Part shown: piece after piece, positions 47,704 through 56,780 of the stretch
Numbering within the stretch: position 1 is the stretch's first letter
Layout: each line of letters opens with the position of its first letter
Assembly: GCA_016215555.1 (NCBI GenBank)
Contig: JACRJC010000004.1
Span: 26,683-90,682, forward strand
Direction of reading: 5' to 3'
DNA from: Rhodospirillales bacterium
GTDB lineage: Bacteria > Pseudomonadota > Alphaproteobacteria > Rhodospirillales > WMHbin7
Length of the DNA: 64,000 nt
Made by a program: the position numbers and the translations under genes
The notes under the pieces: generated by a model
Databases searched by the model: none
What the model was told of the DNA's origin: nothing
Seen by the model: only the letters and a program-made list of their open reading frames with translations

Positions 47704-47834
47704 ATAAGGATCCGATAAAGCAGTTTAAAGAGAGCAAAGAGAATATTTTATCCGGAACAAATTTAGCTTCACATCGCGAAAGGAATGGCTGTAGTCTTGT
47801 CGCAAATGTGATAGGGCATGACAAGGGGACCGTT

Positions 47835-49850
47835 ATGCTCCGACTGCAAGACCTGCGACCTTATCTATCCGAGTTGGCAAGGCACTTCATCGCTGCCTTT
47901 CTGCCCTTTTCTCTCGCTTTGGCTACATTCCTTTTCTCTTATACTTGGTTTGAACGCAACCAGGCTCTGACCTCGCTGTCCGGCAACGAAACCATCCGTA
48001 TCGAAACGGCCAAGAACGCCACCCAATCCCTGTTGAATGAAGTCGTCGCCGATCTTGGCCTGTTGTCCAACGACCAGATCTTGCAAGACTGGCTCGAGAC
48101 GCCCTCTCCCGGCGCCCTCAAGGACGTCACCAACCATTTCCTTCTGATCGCCCGCACCAAGCGCATCTATGACCATATCCGTCTTCTCGATCTGTCCGGC
48201 AAGGAACGGCTGCGGGTGAATTTCAGTTTGGGCGGCCCCTACAGCGTCCCTGACGGTGAATTGCAAGACAAGTCGAACCGCTATTATTTCAGCGAAAGCG
48301 TCAATCTGACCCGGGGCCATGTCTTTCTGTCGCCGCTCGACCTCAATGTCGAGAACGAGGAAATCGAGCGGCCGATGAAACCCATGATCCGCCTGGCCAC
48401 GCCGGTCTTCGACCGCCAAGGCATCCGGCGGGGCGTTCTGGTCATGAACTATCTGGCCCAGCATCTTTTAGGGAAATTGGGCGAAGCCGCCAGCGGCATC
48501 CAAGGCGAGTTGATGCTGGTCAATGGCGAAAGCTACTGGCTGTTAAGCCCACGTCATGAAGACGAATGGGGTTTTCAGCTGAATTCGGGCAAACGGTTCG
48601 ATCTGACGCACGCCCAGGCCTGGCGGCAGATCCAAGCCGGCCAGACCTCGGTCCAAAACGAGTCGGGCCTCTATACCGCCACGGCGCTGCGACCGGCCAT
48701 CCTCAGCCAGAAACAGGCCGGTAGCGTCCTGATCACGACAGGCAGCATTCCGGCCTCCGACTATGTCTGGTGGCTGATTTCGCATATTCCCGAACCCGGC
48801 CTGAGCAACCTTGTGTCCAGCCGGACGAACTTACACGTCGCCTTCGTATTCGCCTTGTTCCTGATCGGCGTTCTGTCTTTCAGCTATGCGGCGATGCGCG
48901 TCGCCCGCATCCGCTCGGACGAAAACCTGAAGCAGGCCGCCAAGGTGATGGAAGTCACCCATGACGCGGTTTTGATTCTATGCCCAAACCGGAAAATCCT
49001 GTCGGCCAATCAGGCGGCTGCGGCGATTACCGGTTTTTTGCCCAGCGAACTGATGGGGGCCGACGAAAGAATGACCCGTGCCCATCAAGACGAGGTCGAG
49101 CGCGAGGAAACCATCTGGATGCAGGTCGAGGATCACGGCCAATGGCAGGGCGAAATCTGGAACCGGCGCAAGAACGGCGAGGCCTATCCGGCCTACGCCA
49201 CCATCGGGCGCATCACCGACCATAAGGGCAGGCTGCAGAACTATATCGAGATTTTCTCGGACATCACCGACCGCAAGCTGGAAGAACAGGCGCTGTTGAA
49301 GCTGGCCCACCACGATCCCTTGACCGGCCTGCCCAATCGCGCCTTGTTCCTCGACCGTCTGGAAGTGGCGCTGGCGACGGCCAAGCGCGCGGGCCACAAG
49401 GCGTCGGTGCTGTTCATCGATCTCGACAAGTTCAAGCCGGTCAATGACGAGTTGGGCCACGAGGCCGGCGACATTCTGCTGTGCGAAATCGCCAAGCGGC
49501 TGCAAGCGGCTTTGCGCGAAGCCGACACCGTGGCCCGTTTCGGCGGCGATGAATTCGTGGTCCTGCTGCCGGAAATCGACCATGACCACGACGCTCTGAC
49601 CGTGGCCGGCAGCTTGATCGAGCGCGTCAGGGACGAGATCATGGTCAAAGGCCATGCCTGCCATGTCGGCTGCAGCATCGGCATCGCCTTCTTTCCGGGC
49701 GATGCCGACGAACCCGCCCGCCTGGTCGAACAGGCCGACCAGGCCATGTATCGGGCCAAACAGACCGGTTCCGGCGCCATCCGCATGGCCGGGCGCGAAC
49801 TGCCCGACCATCCGATTCCGGCCCGGCGCTATCTGAAACCCGTGACCTGA
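47835..49850 (+). CDS. Membrane-bound Cache-PAS-GGDEF diguanylate cyclase
   Basis: 671 residues. A first membrane span (AAFLPFSLALATFLFSYTWF) and a second near 325-345 (FVFALFLIGVLSFSYAAM) enclose a periplasmic dCache-like sensor of about 280 residues. A PAS domain (EVTHDAVLILCPNRKILSAN, WNRRKNGEAYPAY) and a GGDEF domain with an intact FGGDEF follow. An RxxD inhibitory-site motif five residues before GGDEF is not evident. It should make c-di-GMP in response to a small ligand. The ATG at 47835 has AAGGGG. Confidence 0.92.
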   Translation: MLRLQDLRPYLSELARHFIAAFLPFSLALATFLFSYTWFERNQALTSLSGNETIRIETAKNATQSLLNEVVADLGLLSNDQILQDWLETPSPGALKDVTNHFLLIARTKRIYDHIRLLDLSGKERLRVNFSLGGPYSVPDGELQDKSNRYYFSESVNLTRGHVFLSPLDLNVENEEIERPMKPMIRLATPVFDRQGIRRGVLVMNYLAQHLLGKLGEAASGIQGELMLVNGESYWLLSPRHEDEWGFQLNSGKRFDLTHAQAWRQIQAGQTSVQNESGLYTATALRPAILSQKQAGSVLITTGSIPASDYVWWLISHIPEPGLSNLVSSRTNLHVAFVFALFLIGVLSFSYAAMRVARIRSDENLKQAAKVMEVTHDAVLILCPNRKILSANQAAAAITGFLPSELMGADERMTRAHQDEVEREETIWMQVEDHGQWQGEIWNRRKNGEAYPAYATIGRITDHKGRLQNYIEIFSDITDRKLEEQALLKLAHHDPLTGLPNRALFLDRLEVALATAKRAGHKASVLFIDLDKFKPVNDELGHEAGDILLCEIAKRLQAALREADTVARFGGDEFVVLLPEIDHDHDALTVAGSLIERVRDEIMVKGHACHVGCSIGIAFFPGDADEPARLVEQADQAMYRAKQTGSGAIRMAGRELPDHPIPARRYLKPVT

Positions 49851-49858
49851 GAATTGAG

Positions 49859-51673
49859 TCAAATCGGCTTGGTGAATATCGGTTCCGAGGGCGCGGCGAA
49901 GCAACAAACCTGATTGCGTCCAGCCTGCTTGGCGCGATAAAGCGCCGCGTCGGAACGGCCCAGAAAATCGACCAGACTTTCCTTCTGGCGGCGCTCGGCG
50001 ACGCCGATGCTGGCCGTCACCCGCTTGCCTACCATGGGGGGGCCGAATTCAATGGCTTCCACGGCCTCGCGCAGACGTTCGCCAAAAGCGCCGATTTCGA
50101 CGGCCGAGCGTCCGGCCACGAAGACGGCGAATTCCTCGCCGCCCAAACGCACCGGCAAATCGCCATGGCGGCTGGTTTCCGTCAACACATTGGCCACCTG
50201 CTTCAACACCTCGTCGCCCTGATTATGGCCGTAAGCGTCGTTGATCGATTTGAAATGGTCGATATCCAGCATGGCGACTGCCACCTTGGCCCCCTTGTCG
50301 CGGTCGTGGATGGCGAACAGACGCTCGACCATGTCTTGCATGTAGAAGCGGGTGTAAAGGCCGGTCAGGGCGTCGCGGATCGAGCGCTCGTAGAACTGCT
50401 TGCGTTCGAGATCGAGGGTCCGATAGATGGCTTCGCGTTCGACCGCCACCTGCAGCGGAATGTTCATCTGCTGGATCATCTCGACCACTTCGGCGTTGAT
50501 GGCGATACGCTTGTCGAGATGAATGATGGCCATGGCCTCGATGATCCCTTTCTCGGGCGAGAAGAGCGGCACCACCAGGGCATGCATGCGCCGCCCGGCA
50601 TCCTCGGGTCCGGCCAGGGTGAAGTTCCATTTATGGCGCCGTCCCCAGCTTTTGGCATCCTTGCCCATGGTCATCGAAACCAGCAGCGGCGGCTCGGTCA
50701 ACATGCCCTTGTAGCGGCTTTCCGGCCCCAGATGCAGCACCTTGCCGTCATGGCCCTGCGAGCGGGCGAAGAATTCGATCAGGCGGGCGGGAACGAAGCG
50801 CTGCGCCACTTCGAGCAGGGCGCGGGCGACATCGACGAAATCGCGATAGCCGGTCATGGTCTTGGTGATGTCGGACAACATCTGATTGAGCCTGGACAGC
50901 CGGTGGATGTCGGTATCCTCCTTGGCCAAAAGATACAGGCCGCAATCCAGCGTCTTCAGCCGGTCGATGATGGGATGAACCAGATGTTCGGGAAGGATCG
51001 AGCCGTGCTGCGGACAGATCATCTTCAGATCCAGCTTCTCGATGCGGGTCAGCGAATGCAGCAGCACGTCGCGGCTGGGGATGTAATGCTCATGAAAGGG
51101 CTTCAGGCTTTCGAAATAATCCATTTTTTGCGCGACCAGTGAGAATCCTTCAGTAAAGCCGCCGAAAATGTCGCTGGAAAACAGGGCGCAGGCCTGTTCG
51201 TCATAGGTGACGAAGGCGCCGGGAAAATGGGCATAGGGCGTGAACAGGAATTTCAGCTTGCGCCCGCCCAGATCCAACTTCCATTCATGCTCCTCGGGCA
51301 TCCAGAAGGGCATCTTCAGGCCGTAATGCTTGATCAGGGCCTGACCGCGCCAGTGCGAGACCAGCCTGGCGTCGTCGCGCGTGACCAGGGCGTCGATCCG
51401 GGGCATCGCCGAGGTGATGTCGGGATCCTGGTGATGGCAGACGAACCAGCGGATATTGGAAAAATCGGTGACCTCGGCGATCTTGGCCAGCGTGTATTCG
51501 TAGGTCAGCATCGAACCGGGATCGAACAGCACCGACTGATCGCCATGCTCGAGCAGATAGACGTGGCATTGGAAGGCGTCTCCGGGAAGATAATGTCCGA
51601 CCCACCAAATTCGATCGGCGATCTCGATCGCATGGGCCGGATCGGCTTTGCTCATGACGTCGGCTAAGGACAT
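49859..51673 (-). CDS. ODP-like di-iron metallo-beta-lactamase domain fused to a GGDEF diguanylate cyclase
   Basis: 604 residues. Residues 1-255 are a metallo-beta-lactamase fold of the flavodiiron/ODP type: HHQDPD at 80-85 (Gln in place of the usual Glu), H149 in AHFPG, D168 in SSDIFG and H223 in PQHGS. There is no flavodoxin part. A GAF-like middle region (about 290-430) and a C-terminal GGDEF with active site GGEEF follow. ODP proteins bind O2 at a di-iron site, so the protein may couple O2 or NO to c-di-GMP. The ATG at 51673 has GAGGG. Convergent with the Cache-GGDEF gene. Confidence 0.88.
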   Translation of the reverse strand: MSLADVMSKADPAHAIEIADRIWWVGHYLPGDAFQCHVYLLEHGDQSVLFDPGSMLTYEYTLAKIAEVTDFSNIRWFVCHHQDPDITSAMPRIDALVTRDDARLVSHWRGQALIKHYGLKMPFWMPEEHEWKLDLGGRKLKFLFTPYAHFPGAFVTYDEQACALFSSDIFGGFTEGFSLVAQKMDYFESLKPFHEHYIPSRDVLLHSLTRIEKLDLKMICPQHGSILPEHLVHPIIDRLKTLDCGLYLLAKEDTDIHRLSRLNQMLSDITKTMTGYRDFVDVARALLEVAQRFVPARLIEFFARSQGHDGKVLHLGPESRYKGMLTEPPLLVSMTMGKDAKSWGRRHKWNFTLAGPEDAGRRMHALVVPLFSPEKGIIEAMAIIHLDKRIAINAEVVEMIQQMNIPLQVAVEREAIYRTLDLERKQFYERSIRDALTGLYTRFYMQDMVERLFAIHDRDKGAKVAVAMLDIDHFKSINDAYGHNQGDEVLKQVANVLTETSRHGDLPVRLGGEEFAVFVAGRSAVEIGAFGERLREAVEAIEFGPPMVGKRVTASIGVAERRQKESLVDFLGRSDAALYRAKQAGRNQVCCFAAPSEPIFTKPI

Positions 51674-51797
51674 GGCAGCCCTCTTTTTTCCCTCTCCCCA
51701 ATCATAAGCCGTTGCTTTTCTAAAACAAAGTTTAATCAAACCGCTGTCGCACGATTTCCAGTCGTGGTATTAGAGCGCATCGCATTGGGGAGAAATC

Positions 51798-53834
51798 GTG
51801 GCATTGATTCTTGTTCTGGCCCTGACCGCCCTGGCCGTCTGGCTTGGCCTGCTGATGGGCCATCATGGATTCTGGCGCGCCGATCAAGTGCTGTCGCCAA
51901 CGCTGCGCCTGGCCCAGCCGCGGACGCCGCCCCAAGTGGTGGCCGTCGTCCCGGCCCGGAACGAGGCGGCGACCATCGTTGAAGCCATCGGCTCGATCCT
52001 GGCCCAGGACTATGCCGGCCTGGCCCATGTCGTGCTGGTCGATGACCATAGCGACGACCAAACGGCCGACAAGGCCCGGGCATTGGATGATGCCAGGCTC
52101 TGCATCGTCCAAGCCCCGGATCTGGCCACCGGTTGGGCGGGCAAGATGTGGGCGGTCGCCAACGGAGTCGCCAAGGCCAGGGAACTGGCTCCCGAGGCAG
52201 ATTATCTGTGGCTGGCCGACGCCGACATCGCCCATGGCCCCGAAACCCTGAAACGGCTGGTCGCTCAGGCCCAAGACCGCAAGGCCGTCCTGGTGTCGCT
52301 GATGGCGCGCCTGAATTGCACCGGCCTTTGGGAAAGGTTGCTGATTCCCGCCTTCATCTTCTTCTTCCAAAAGCTTTACCCCTTCGCCCAGGTCAACGAT
52401 CCGGTCGCCAATACCGCCGCCGCCGCCGGCGGCTGCATGCTGGTCAAGCGCCAGGCCCTGGAAAATGCCGGCGGCATCGACGCCATCCGCGACCGCATCA
52501 TCGACGATTGCGCCCTGGCCGGGATTCTGAAACCCCTGGGTCCGATCTGGCTGGGTCTGGCCGGAGCCGACGAATCGAAAAGTCTGCGCCCCTATCCCGA
52601 TCTGGGCGACATCTGGTCGATGGTGGCCCGCACCGCCTTCGTTCAGTTGCGCCATTCCTGGCTGCTGCTGACGGGCGCCGTCCTCGGCATGCTGCTGCTG
52701 TACTTCGTCCCTCTCTTGTCCTTGGCGGCCGGCATCGGCACCGGCAGCGGGCTCTTGACCCTGGCCGGCGCCTTGGGTTGGCTGTGCATGACCTTCGCCT
52801 ATCTGCCCACCGTCTCCTCTTACGGCCTGAAGCTGGCGCCCTTGTGGGCGGCCAGCCTGCCCTTGGCTGGACTGCTCTACACGCTGATGACCATCGATTC
52901 CGCCATCAGAAGGGGATCGGCCTGGAAGGGGCGGCGCCAAGGAGGCGGCAACTGCGACCCCGATTCCGACCGCGCCTGCCTGCAAGCCGCCCGCGAGGTG
53001 GTGGAGAAGGCCGGAACCTCGTTCTACTGGGCCATGCGCAGCCTTGAAGGCGAGCGGCGCGACGCCATGTTCGCCATCTACGCCTTCTGCCGGGCGGTCG
53101 ATGACGTCGTCGATTCATCGTCGGCCCCGGACGTCAAGCGGCGGGAATTGGCGGTCTGGCGCCAGGGCATCGACCAGCTTTACGCAGGCCAGCCGCTGCC
53201 TGATGATCTGCCCTTGCTGCGCGCCCTGAAAACCCCCATCCGCCGCTATGCGCTGAAAAGGGCCGATTTCGAGGCCATCATCGATGGCATGGAGATGGAT
53301 GCCGGCGATCCCATCCAGGCCCCGCCCCGCGAAACCTTCGATCTGTATCTCGATCGCGTGGCCTGCGCCGTCGGGCGCCTGTCCAACCGCGTCATGGGCG
53401 CGCCGGCCAGAATCGCCGATCCCTTGGCCGACAGTTTGGGCCGCGCCCTTCAGATCACCAATATCCTGCGCGACCTGGCCGAGGATGCGGGGCTGGGCCG
53501 GCTATATCTGCCCAGCCAGTTGCTGGCCAAATGCCGCATCGCCGAGACCGATCCCGCCCGCGTCCTTGCCCACCCCAATCTGCAGGTGGCCTGCCTGATC
53601 CTGGCCGCCGAGGCGCAAAGCCAGTTCACCCAGGCCGCCGGTCTGATGGCGCAAACCGATTCCCGCCCCTTGCGCCCGGCCCTGGCCATGATGGCCGTCT
53701 ACCGCCTGATCCTGGAACGCCTGATCGACCGCGGCTGGGCCGACCCCGCCCAACCCCTGGCGCTGGGCAAGGGGGAAAAATTATGGGCGGCTCTGAAGGG
53801 CGCGCTGTCGGCAGGACCGGCCAATATCCGTTGA
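51798..53834 (+). CDS. HpnB glycosyltransferase fused to HpnD presqualene diphosphate synthase
   Basis: 678 residues. Residues 1-375 match HpnB, the hopanoid-associated family 2 glycosyltransferase (VVAVVPARNEAATIVEAIGS, VLVDDHSDDQT, WLADADIAHG, AAAAGGCMLVKRQAL, C-terminal membrane spans). Residues about 392-678 match HpnD (SFYWAMRSLEGERRDAMFAI, YAFCRAVDDVVD with the first Asp-rich motif, NILRDLAEDAGLGRLYLP with the second). HpnD condenses two farnesyl diphosphates. These are normally separate genes; here the frame is continuous and the joint contains a perfect AAGGAGG (52939-52945). The ATG at 51798 begins the usual HpnB start. Confidence 0.88.
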   Translation: MALILVLALTALAVWLGLLMGHHGFWRADQVLSPTLRLAQPRTPPQVVAVVPARNEAATIVEAIGSILAQDYAGLAHVVLVDDHSDDQTADKARALDDARLCIVQAPDLATGWAGKMWAVANGVAKARELAPEADYLWLADADIAHGPETLKRLVAQAQDRKAVLVSLMARLNCTGLWERLLIPAFIFFFQKLYPFAQVNDPVANTAAAAGGCMLVKRQALENAGGIDAIRDRIIDDCALAGILKPLGPIWLGLAGADESKSLRPYPDLGDIWSMVARTAFVQLRHSWLLLTGAVLGMLLLYFVPLLSLAAGIGTGSGLLTLAGALGWLCMTFAYLPTVSSYGLKLAPLWAASLPLAGLLYTLMTIDSAIRRGSAWKGRRQGGGNCDPDSDRACLQAAREVVEKAGTSFYWAMRSLEGERRDAMFAIYAFCRAVDDVVDSSSAPDVKRRELAVWRQGIDQLYAGQPLPDDLPLLRALKTPIRRYALKRADFEAIIDGMEMDAGDPIQAPPRETFDLYLDRVACAVGRLSNRVMGAPARIADPLADSLGRALQITNILRDLAEDAGLGRLYLPSQLLAKCRIAETDPARVLAHPNLQVACLILAAEAQSQFTQAAGLMAQTDSRPLRPALAMMAVYRLILERLIDRGWADPAQPLALGKGEKLWAALKGALSAGPANIR

Positions 53835-53862
53835 TGCCAAGGACAGAAATAACAAGAATCGC

Positions 53863-53876
53863 TTGACCCGCGTCAA
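53863..53876. promoter_or_regulatory. FNR/CRP-type palindrome TTGACCCGCGTCAA
   Basis: A perfect TTGAC-N4-GTCAA palindrome lies 83 bp upstream of a second, consensus FNR/FixK box in the gap before the copper-uptake genes. It could bind a related FNR/Dnr-type regulator. Confidence 0.5.
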
Positions 53877-53945
53877 CGCCGGCCATTTCGAGACGCCCCG
53901 CCCCTGATTGCTTGCGCATCAAAGGACTGGATTCCGGGGAATTCG

Positions 53946-53959
53946 TTGATGCGAATCAA
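53946..53959. promoter_or_regulatory. Consensus FNR/FixK box TTGATGCGAATCAA
   Basis: An exact TTGAT-N4-ATCAA match, extended to CGTTGAT-N4-ATCAACG. A possible -10 (TATTGT, 53980-53985) lies at the spacing expected for activation from about -40. It precedes the DUF2946 gene at 54017 and the receptor gene. Confidence 0.75.
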
Positions 53960-54016
53960 CGATTTTCGCAATATTAATCTATTGTTAAATACGGGAATTT
54001 TTCTAATAATGCTCGC

Positions 54017-54442
54017 ATGAGATTTCGAGCGCCCAGAGCTGGATATTGGTGCGGGACGTCGGTCGATAAGGGCTTAAGACGGCGCTGGAACGCTGTCTTG
54101 GTGTTGGCGATTCTCTCTTTCAATCTGCTGGCGGCCGCCTTGCTACCCGCCTCCGCCAGCGGTTTTGCCGCTGGAGCGGATTCTTCAGTCATCTGCCACG
54201 CCGTGATGGAAACGGCAGCCCAAACAGAGTCGGCGCCTCCCGATGGCAGCGCCAAACCCAGTGGCTTCTGCGTCTTCTGCTTGCCCTTGCTGCATGCCGG
54301 GCCGGTCGGCGCCCAGACGCCGTTCCAATTCGTCCGTTTCGAGACGTTTGACGAAATCCCCTTGCCCATACTTTCGCGCCAACCCGAGCAGGCGCTTCCA
54401 CCCGGAACCTCCGCTCCTCGCGCACCACCCGCTTATTCCTGA
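54017..54442 (+). CDS. DUF2946 protein associated with copper uptake
   Basis: 141 residues. One hydrophobic N-terminal segment (AVLVLAILSFNLLAAALLPA) acts as signal or anchor. A loop with Cys and His follows (VICHAVMETA; FCVFCLPLLHAGP), the CxxC...H pattern of DUF2946 proteins. These often sit beside OprC/NosA copper receptors, as here. The Cys/His/Met residues suggest copper handling in the periplasm. The ATG at 54017 is the first in frame. It is preceded by FNR-type boxes and followed after 86 bp by the receptor gene. Confidence 0.8.
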   Translation: MRFRAPRAGYWCGTSVDKGLRRRWNAVLVLAILSFNLLAAALLPASASGFAAGADSSVICHAVMETAAQTESAPPDGSAKPSGFCVFCLPLLHAGPVGAQTPFQFVRFETFDEIPLPILSRQPEQALPPGTSAPRAPPAYS

Positions 54443-54528
54443 TCAGAACCGTCTTCGCGACGGCGGCAGGGTTTCGACAAGCCCGATCCGCCGGACCGAA
54501 TTGTTACCGCTCTTCAGGGATAAGAAAC

Positions 54529-56709
54529 ATGACCATGCATTTGCGCTCCGCCGCGTCGCTTCTGGCGCTCTCCATCGCTTCCTTGCCGGCGGCTCCGGCC
54601 TTTGCCCAGCAATCGACCCCGCTGCCGCCCGTTGCCGTCGAAACCCAGGCCGCGCCCGACGGGCTTGAGAATCCCCTGTGCAGCACCGCCATCGACAAGA
54701 AAGTGATCGACAGGAAATCGATATCGACCAGCGACACCGCCAAGCTGCTGGAAGATATGCCCGGCGTCACCGTCAATGTCGGCGGCGGCCTCTCGGGCCT
54801 GCCGGCCATCCACGGCATGTCCAGCGACCGGGTGCGGACGGAAGTGGACGGCATGTCCCTGACGTCGGCCTGCCCCAACCACATGAATCCGCCCTTGTCC
54901 TACATCGTGCCTTCAAAGGTGGAAAGCTTGCGCGTCTGGAGCGGCATCGCTCCGGTCTCCGAAGGCGGCGACAGCATCGGCGGCACCATTAAGGCGAAAT
55001 CGAAGGATCCCGTCTTCGCCAAGAAGGGCGAGGCCTATCATGTCGAAGGCGAGGTTTCGTCCTTCTATCGCAGCAACAATGACGGCCTCGGGGGATCGGT
55101 TTCGGCCACGGGGGCGACCGAGAATTTCAGCCTGAACTATTCAGGCTCGAAGGAAAAGGCCAGCGACTACAAACGCGGCGGCGAAGACTATCACAACACG
55201 GTCCAGTTCTCGGGCCACGAGTCAGAAAACCACGCCCTGAAATTCGCCGCCCGGCACGAGAACCATCTGTTCTCGGTCGAGGGCGGCCAGCAATTCATTC
55301 CCAATCAGGGCTATCCCAACATGTATATGGACATGACCGAGAACAAGGAGACGTTCGTCAACGGCATGTACAAGGGCGGATTTGATTGGGGCGATCTGGA
55401 AGCCAGGGCCTATTGGCAGACTGTACGCCACGACATGGACATGCTCTCGCGGGTTAAGTATCCGACCATGCCCCACATGCCGATGGTTACCGACGGCGTG
55501 AATCTCGGCTATTCGGTCAAGGCGGAAATTCCCTTGAACCAACGCGACACCTTGCGCGTCGGCAACGAATTCCACCGCGTCGTGCTGGACGATTATTGGA
55601 CCCCGGTTTCGGGATCGGCGATGATGTCGCCCTGGATCAACTGGAACATCCGCAACGGCGTGCGCGACCGCGTCGGCACCTTTGCCGAATGGGAAGCCAA
55701 ATGGACGCCGGAATGGACGACGCTGCTGGGCGGGCGCAACGACACCGTGATGATGGATACCGGACAGGTGCGCGGCTACAACGCCACCATGAGTTCCTAT
55801 GCCGCCGACTCCAACCGCTTCAACGCGCTCGATCACGCCAAGACCGATGTCAATTTCGACGCGACGGTCCTGACACGATACGAGCCCAACAAGAAAAGCA
55901 CCTACGAGCTTGGCTATGCCATGAAGACCCGCTCGCCCAATCTGTACGAACGCTATAGCTGGTCGAGAACCGGCATGAATGCCGAAATGATCGGCTGGAA
56001 CGGCGATCTCAACGGATATCTCGGAGACGTCGATCTCAAGCCCGAGCGGGCGCATACGCTCAGCTTCAGCGCCGGCTGGCACGACGACAGCGCCAAGAAG
56101 AACTGGTCGGTCTTGTTCACGCCCTATGTCACCTATATTCAGGACTATATCGGCGTCGTCGATTTCGGCGTGCTGAGCGCCACCAACAACACCCGCGTCC
56201 TGCGCTTCACCAACCTGGCCGCCGAAATGCACGGCATCGACAGTTCCGGCCATTACGCCCTGTCCGACACGCCCGAATTCGGTCGTTTCGTCGCCCGCGG
56301 CACCTTGGGCTGGGTTCAGGGCCAACTGGTCGGAAAGGACCAGGGCAGCCTTTACCAGTTGATGCCGCTGAATTCGAAACTGGCCATCGAACATAATCTG
56401 GGCGGTTGGAGCAGCGCCATCGAAACCAAGCTGGTGGCCCGCAAGGCGCAGGTGGATACACTGCACAAGGAAGCCAAAACGCCCGGCTTTGCGCTGTTCA
56501 ACCTACGCTCGGCCTATAACTGGGAGAACATCACCCTCGGCGCCGGCATCGACAATATTTTCAACAAGCGCTACTACAACCCGATGGGCGGGCGCGATTA
56601 CGGCGACATGCTCTATTACGGCGGCAACTCCGCCAGCCACAACCGGCCTTTGGGGGCGCTCCCCGGCGAAGGCCGTTCCTACAATGCCGGAGTGACCGTC
56701 AAATTCTGA
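54529..56709 (+). CDS. TonB-dependent copper receptor (OprC/NosA type)
   Basis: 726 residues. A signal peptide ends near AFAQQ. The plug domain (about 50-165) has LLEDMPGVTVNVGGG and a conserved CPNHMNPPLSYIVP with Cys/His/Met ligands. A 22-strand barrel follows, ending in Phe (YNAGVTVKF). Extracellular loops are rich in Met and His (NMYMDMTENKE, TMPHMPMVTDG). The sequence type matches OprC/NosA outer-membrane copper receptors, which supply copper for nitrous oxide reductase and oxidases. A good Shine-Dalgarno (AGGGATAAG) precedes the ATG. Confidence 0.9.
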   Translation: MTMHLRSAASLLALSIASLPAAPAFAQQSTPLPPVAVETQAAPDGLENPLCSTAIDKKVIDRKSISTSDTAKLLEDMPGVTVNVGGGLSGLPAIHGMSSDRVRTEVDGMSLTSACPNHMNPPLSYIVPSKVESLRVWSGIAPVSEGGDSIGGTIKAKSKDPVFAKKGEAYHVEGEVSSFYRSNNDGLGGSVSATGATENFSLNYSGSKEKASDYKRGGEDYHNTVQFSGHESENHALKFAARHENHLFSVEGGQQFIPNQGYPNMYMDMTENKETFVNGMYKGGFDWGDLEARAYWQTVRHDMDMLSRVKYPTMPHMPMVTDGVNLGYSVKAEIPLNQRDTLRVGNEFHRVVLDDYWTPVSGSAMMSPWINWNIRNGVRDRVGTFAEWEAKWTPEWTTLLGGRNDTVMMDTGQVRGYNATMSSYAADSNRFNALDHAKTDVNFDATVLTRYEPNKKSTYELGYAMKTRSPNLYERYSWSRTGMNAEMIGWNGDLNGYLGDVDLKPERAHTLSFSAGWHDDSAKKNWSVLFTPYVTYIQDYIGVVDFGVLSATNNTRVLRFTNLAAEMHGIDSSGHYALSDTPEFGRFVARGTLGWVQGQLVGKDQGSLYQLMPLNSKLAIEHNLGGWSSAIETKLVARKAQVDTLHKEAKTPGFALFNLRSAYNWENITLGAGIDNIFNKRYYNPMGGRDYGDMLYYGGNSASHNRPLGALPGEGRSYNAGVTVKF

Positions 56710-56733
56710 GGCTAAAGCAACAAGACACGCCCA

Positions 56734-56762
56734 ACCCCGGGGAAAGCCGCTCCCCGGGGTTT
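56734..56762 (+). terminator. Hairpin after the copper receptor gene
   Basis: An 11-bp stem AACCCCGGGGA/TCCCCGGGGTT with a 7-base loop is followed by a T-rich stretch (CGCTTTTTTTTCG). It lies 25 bp after the receptor stop and just before the TonB-like gene, so it may attenuate rather than end transcription. Confidence 0.75.
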
Positions 56763-56780
56763 CGCTTTTTTTCGCGAGCC

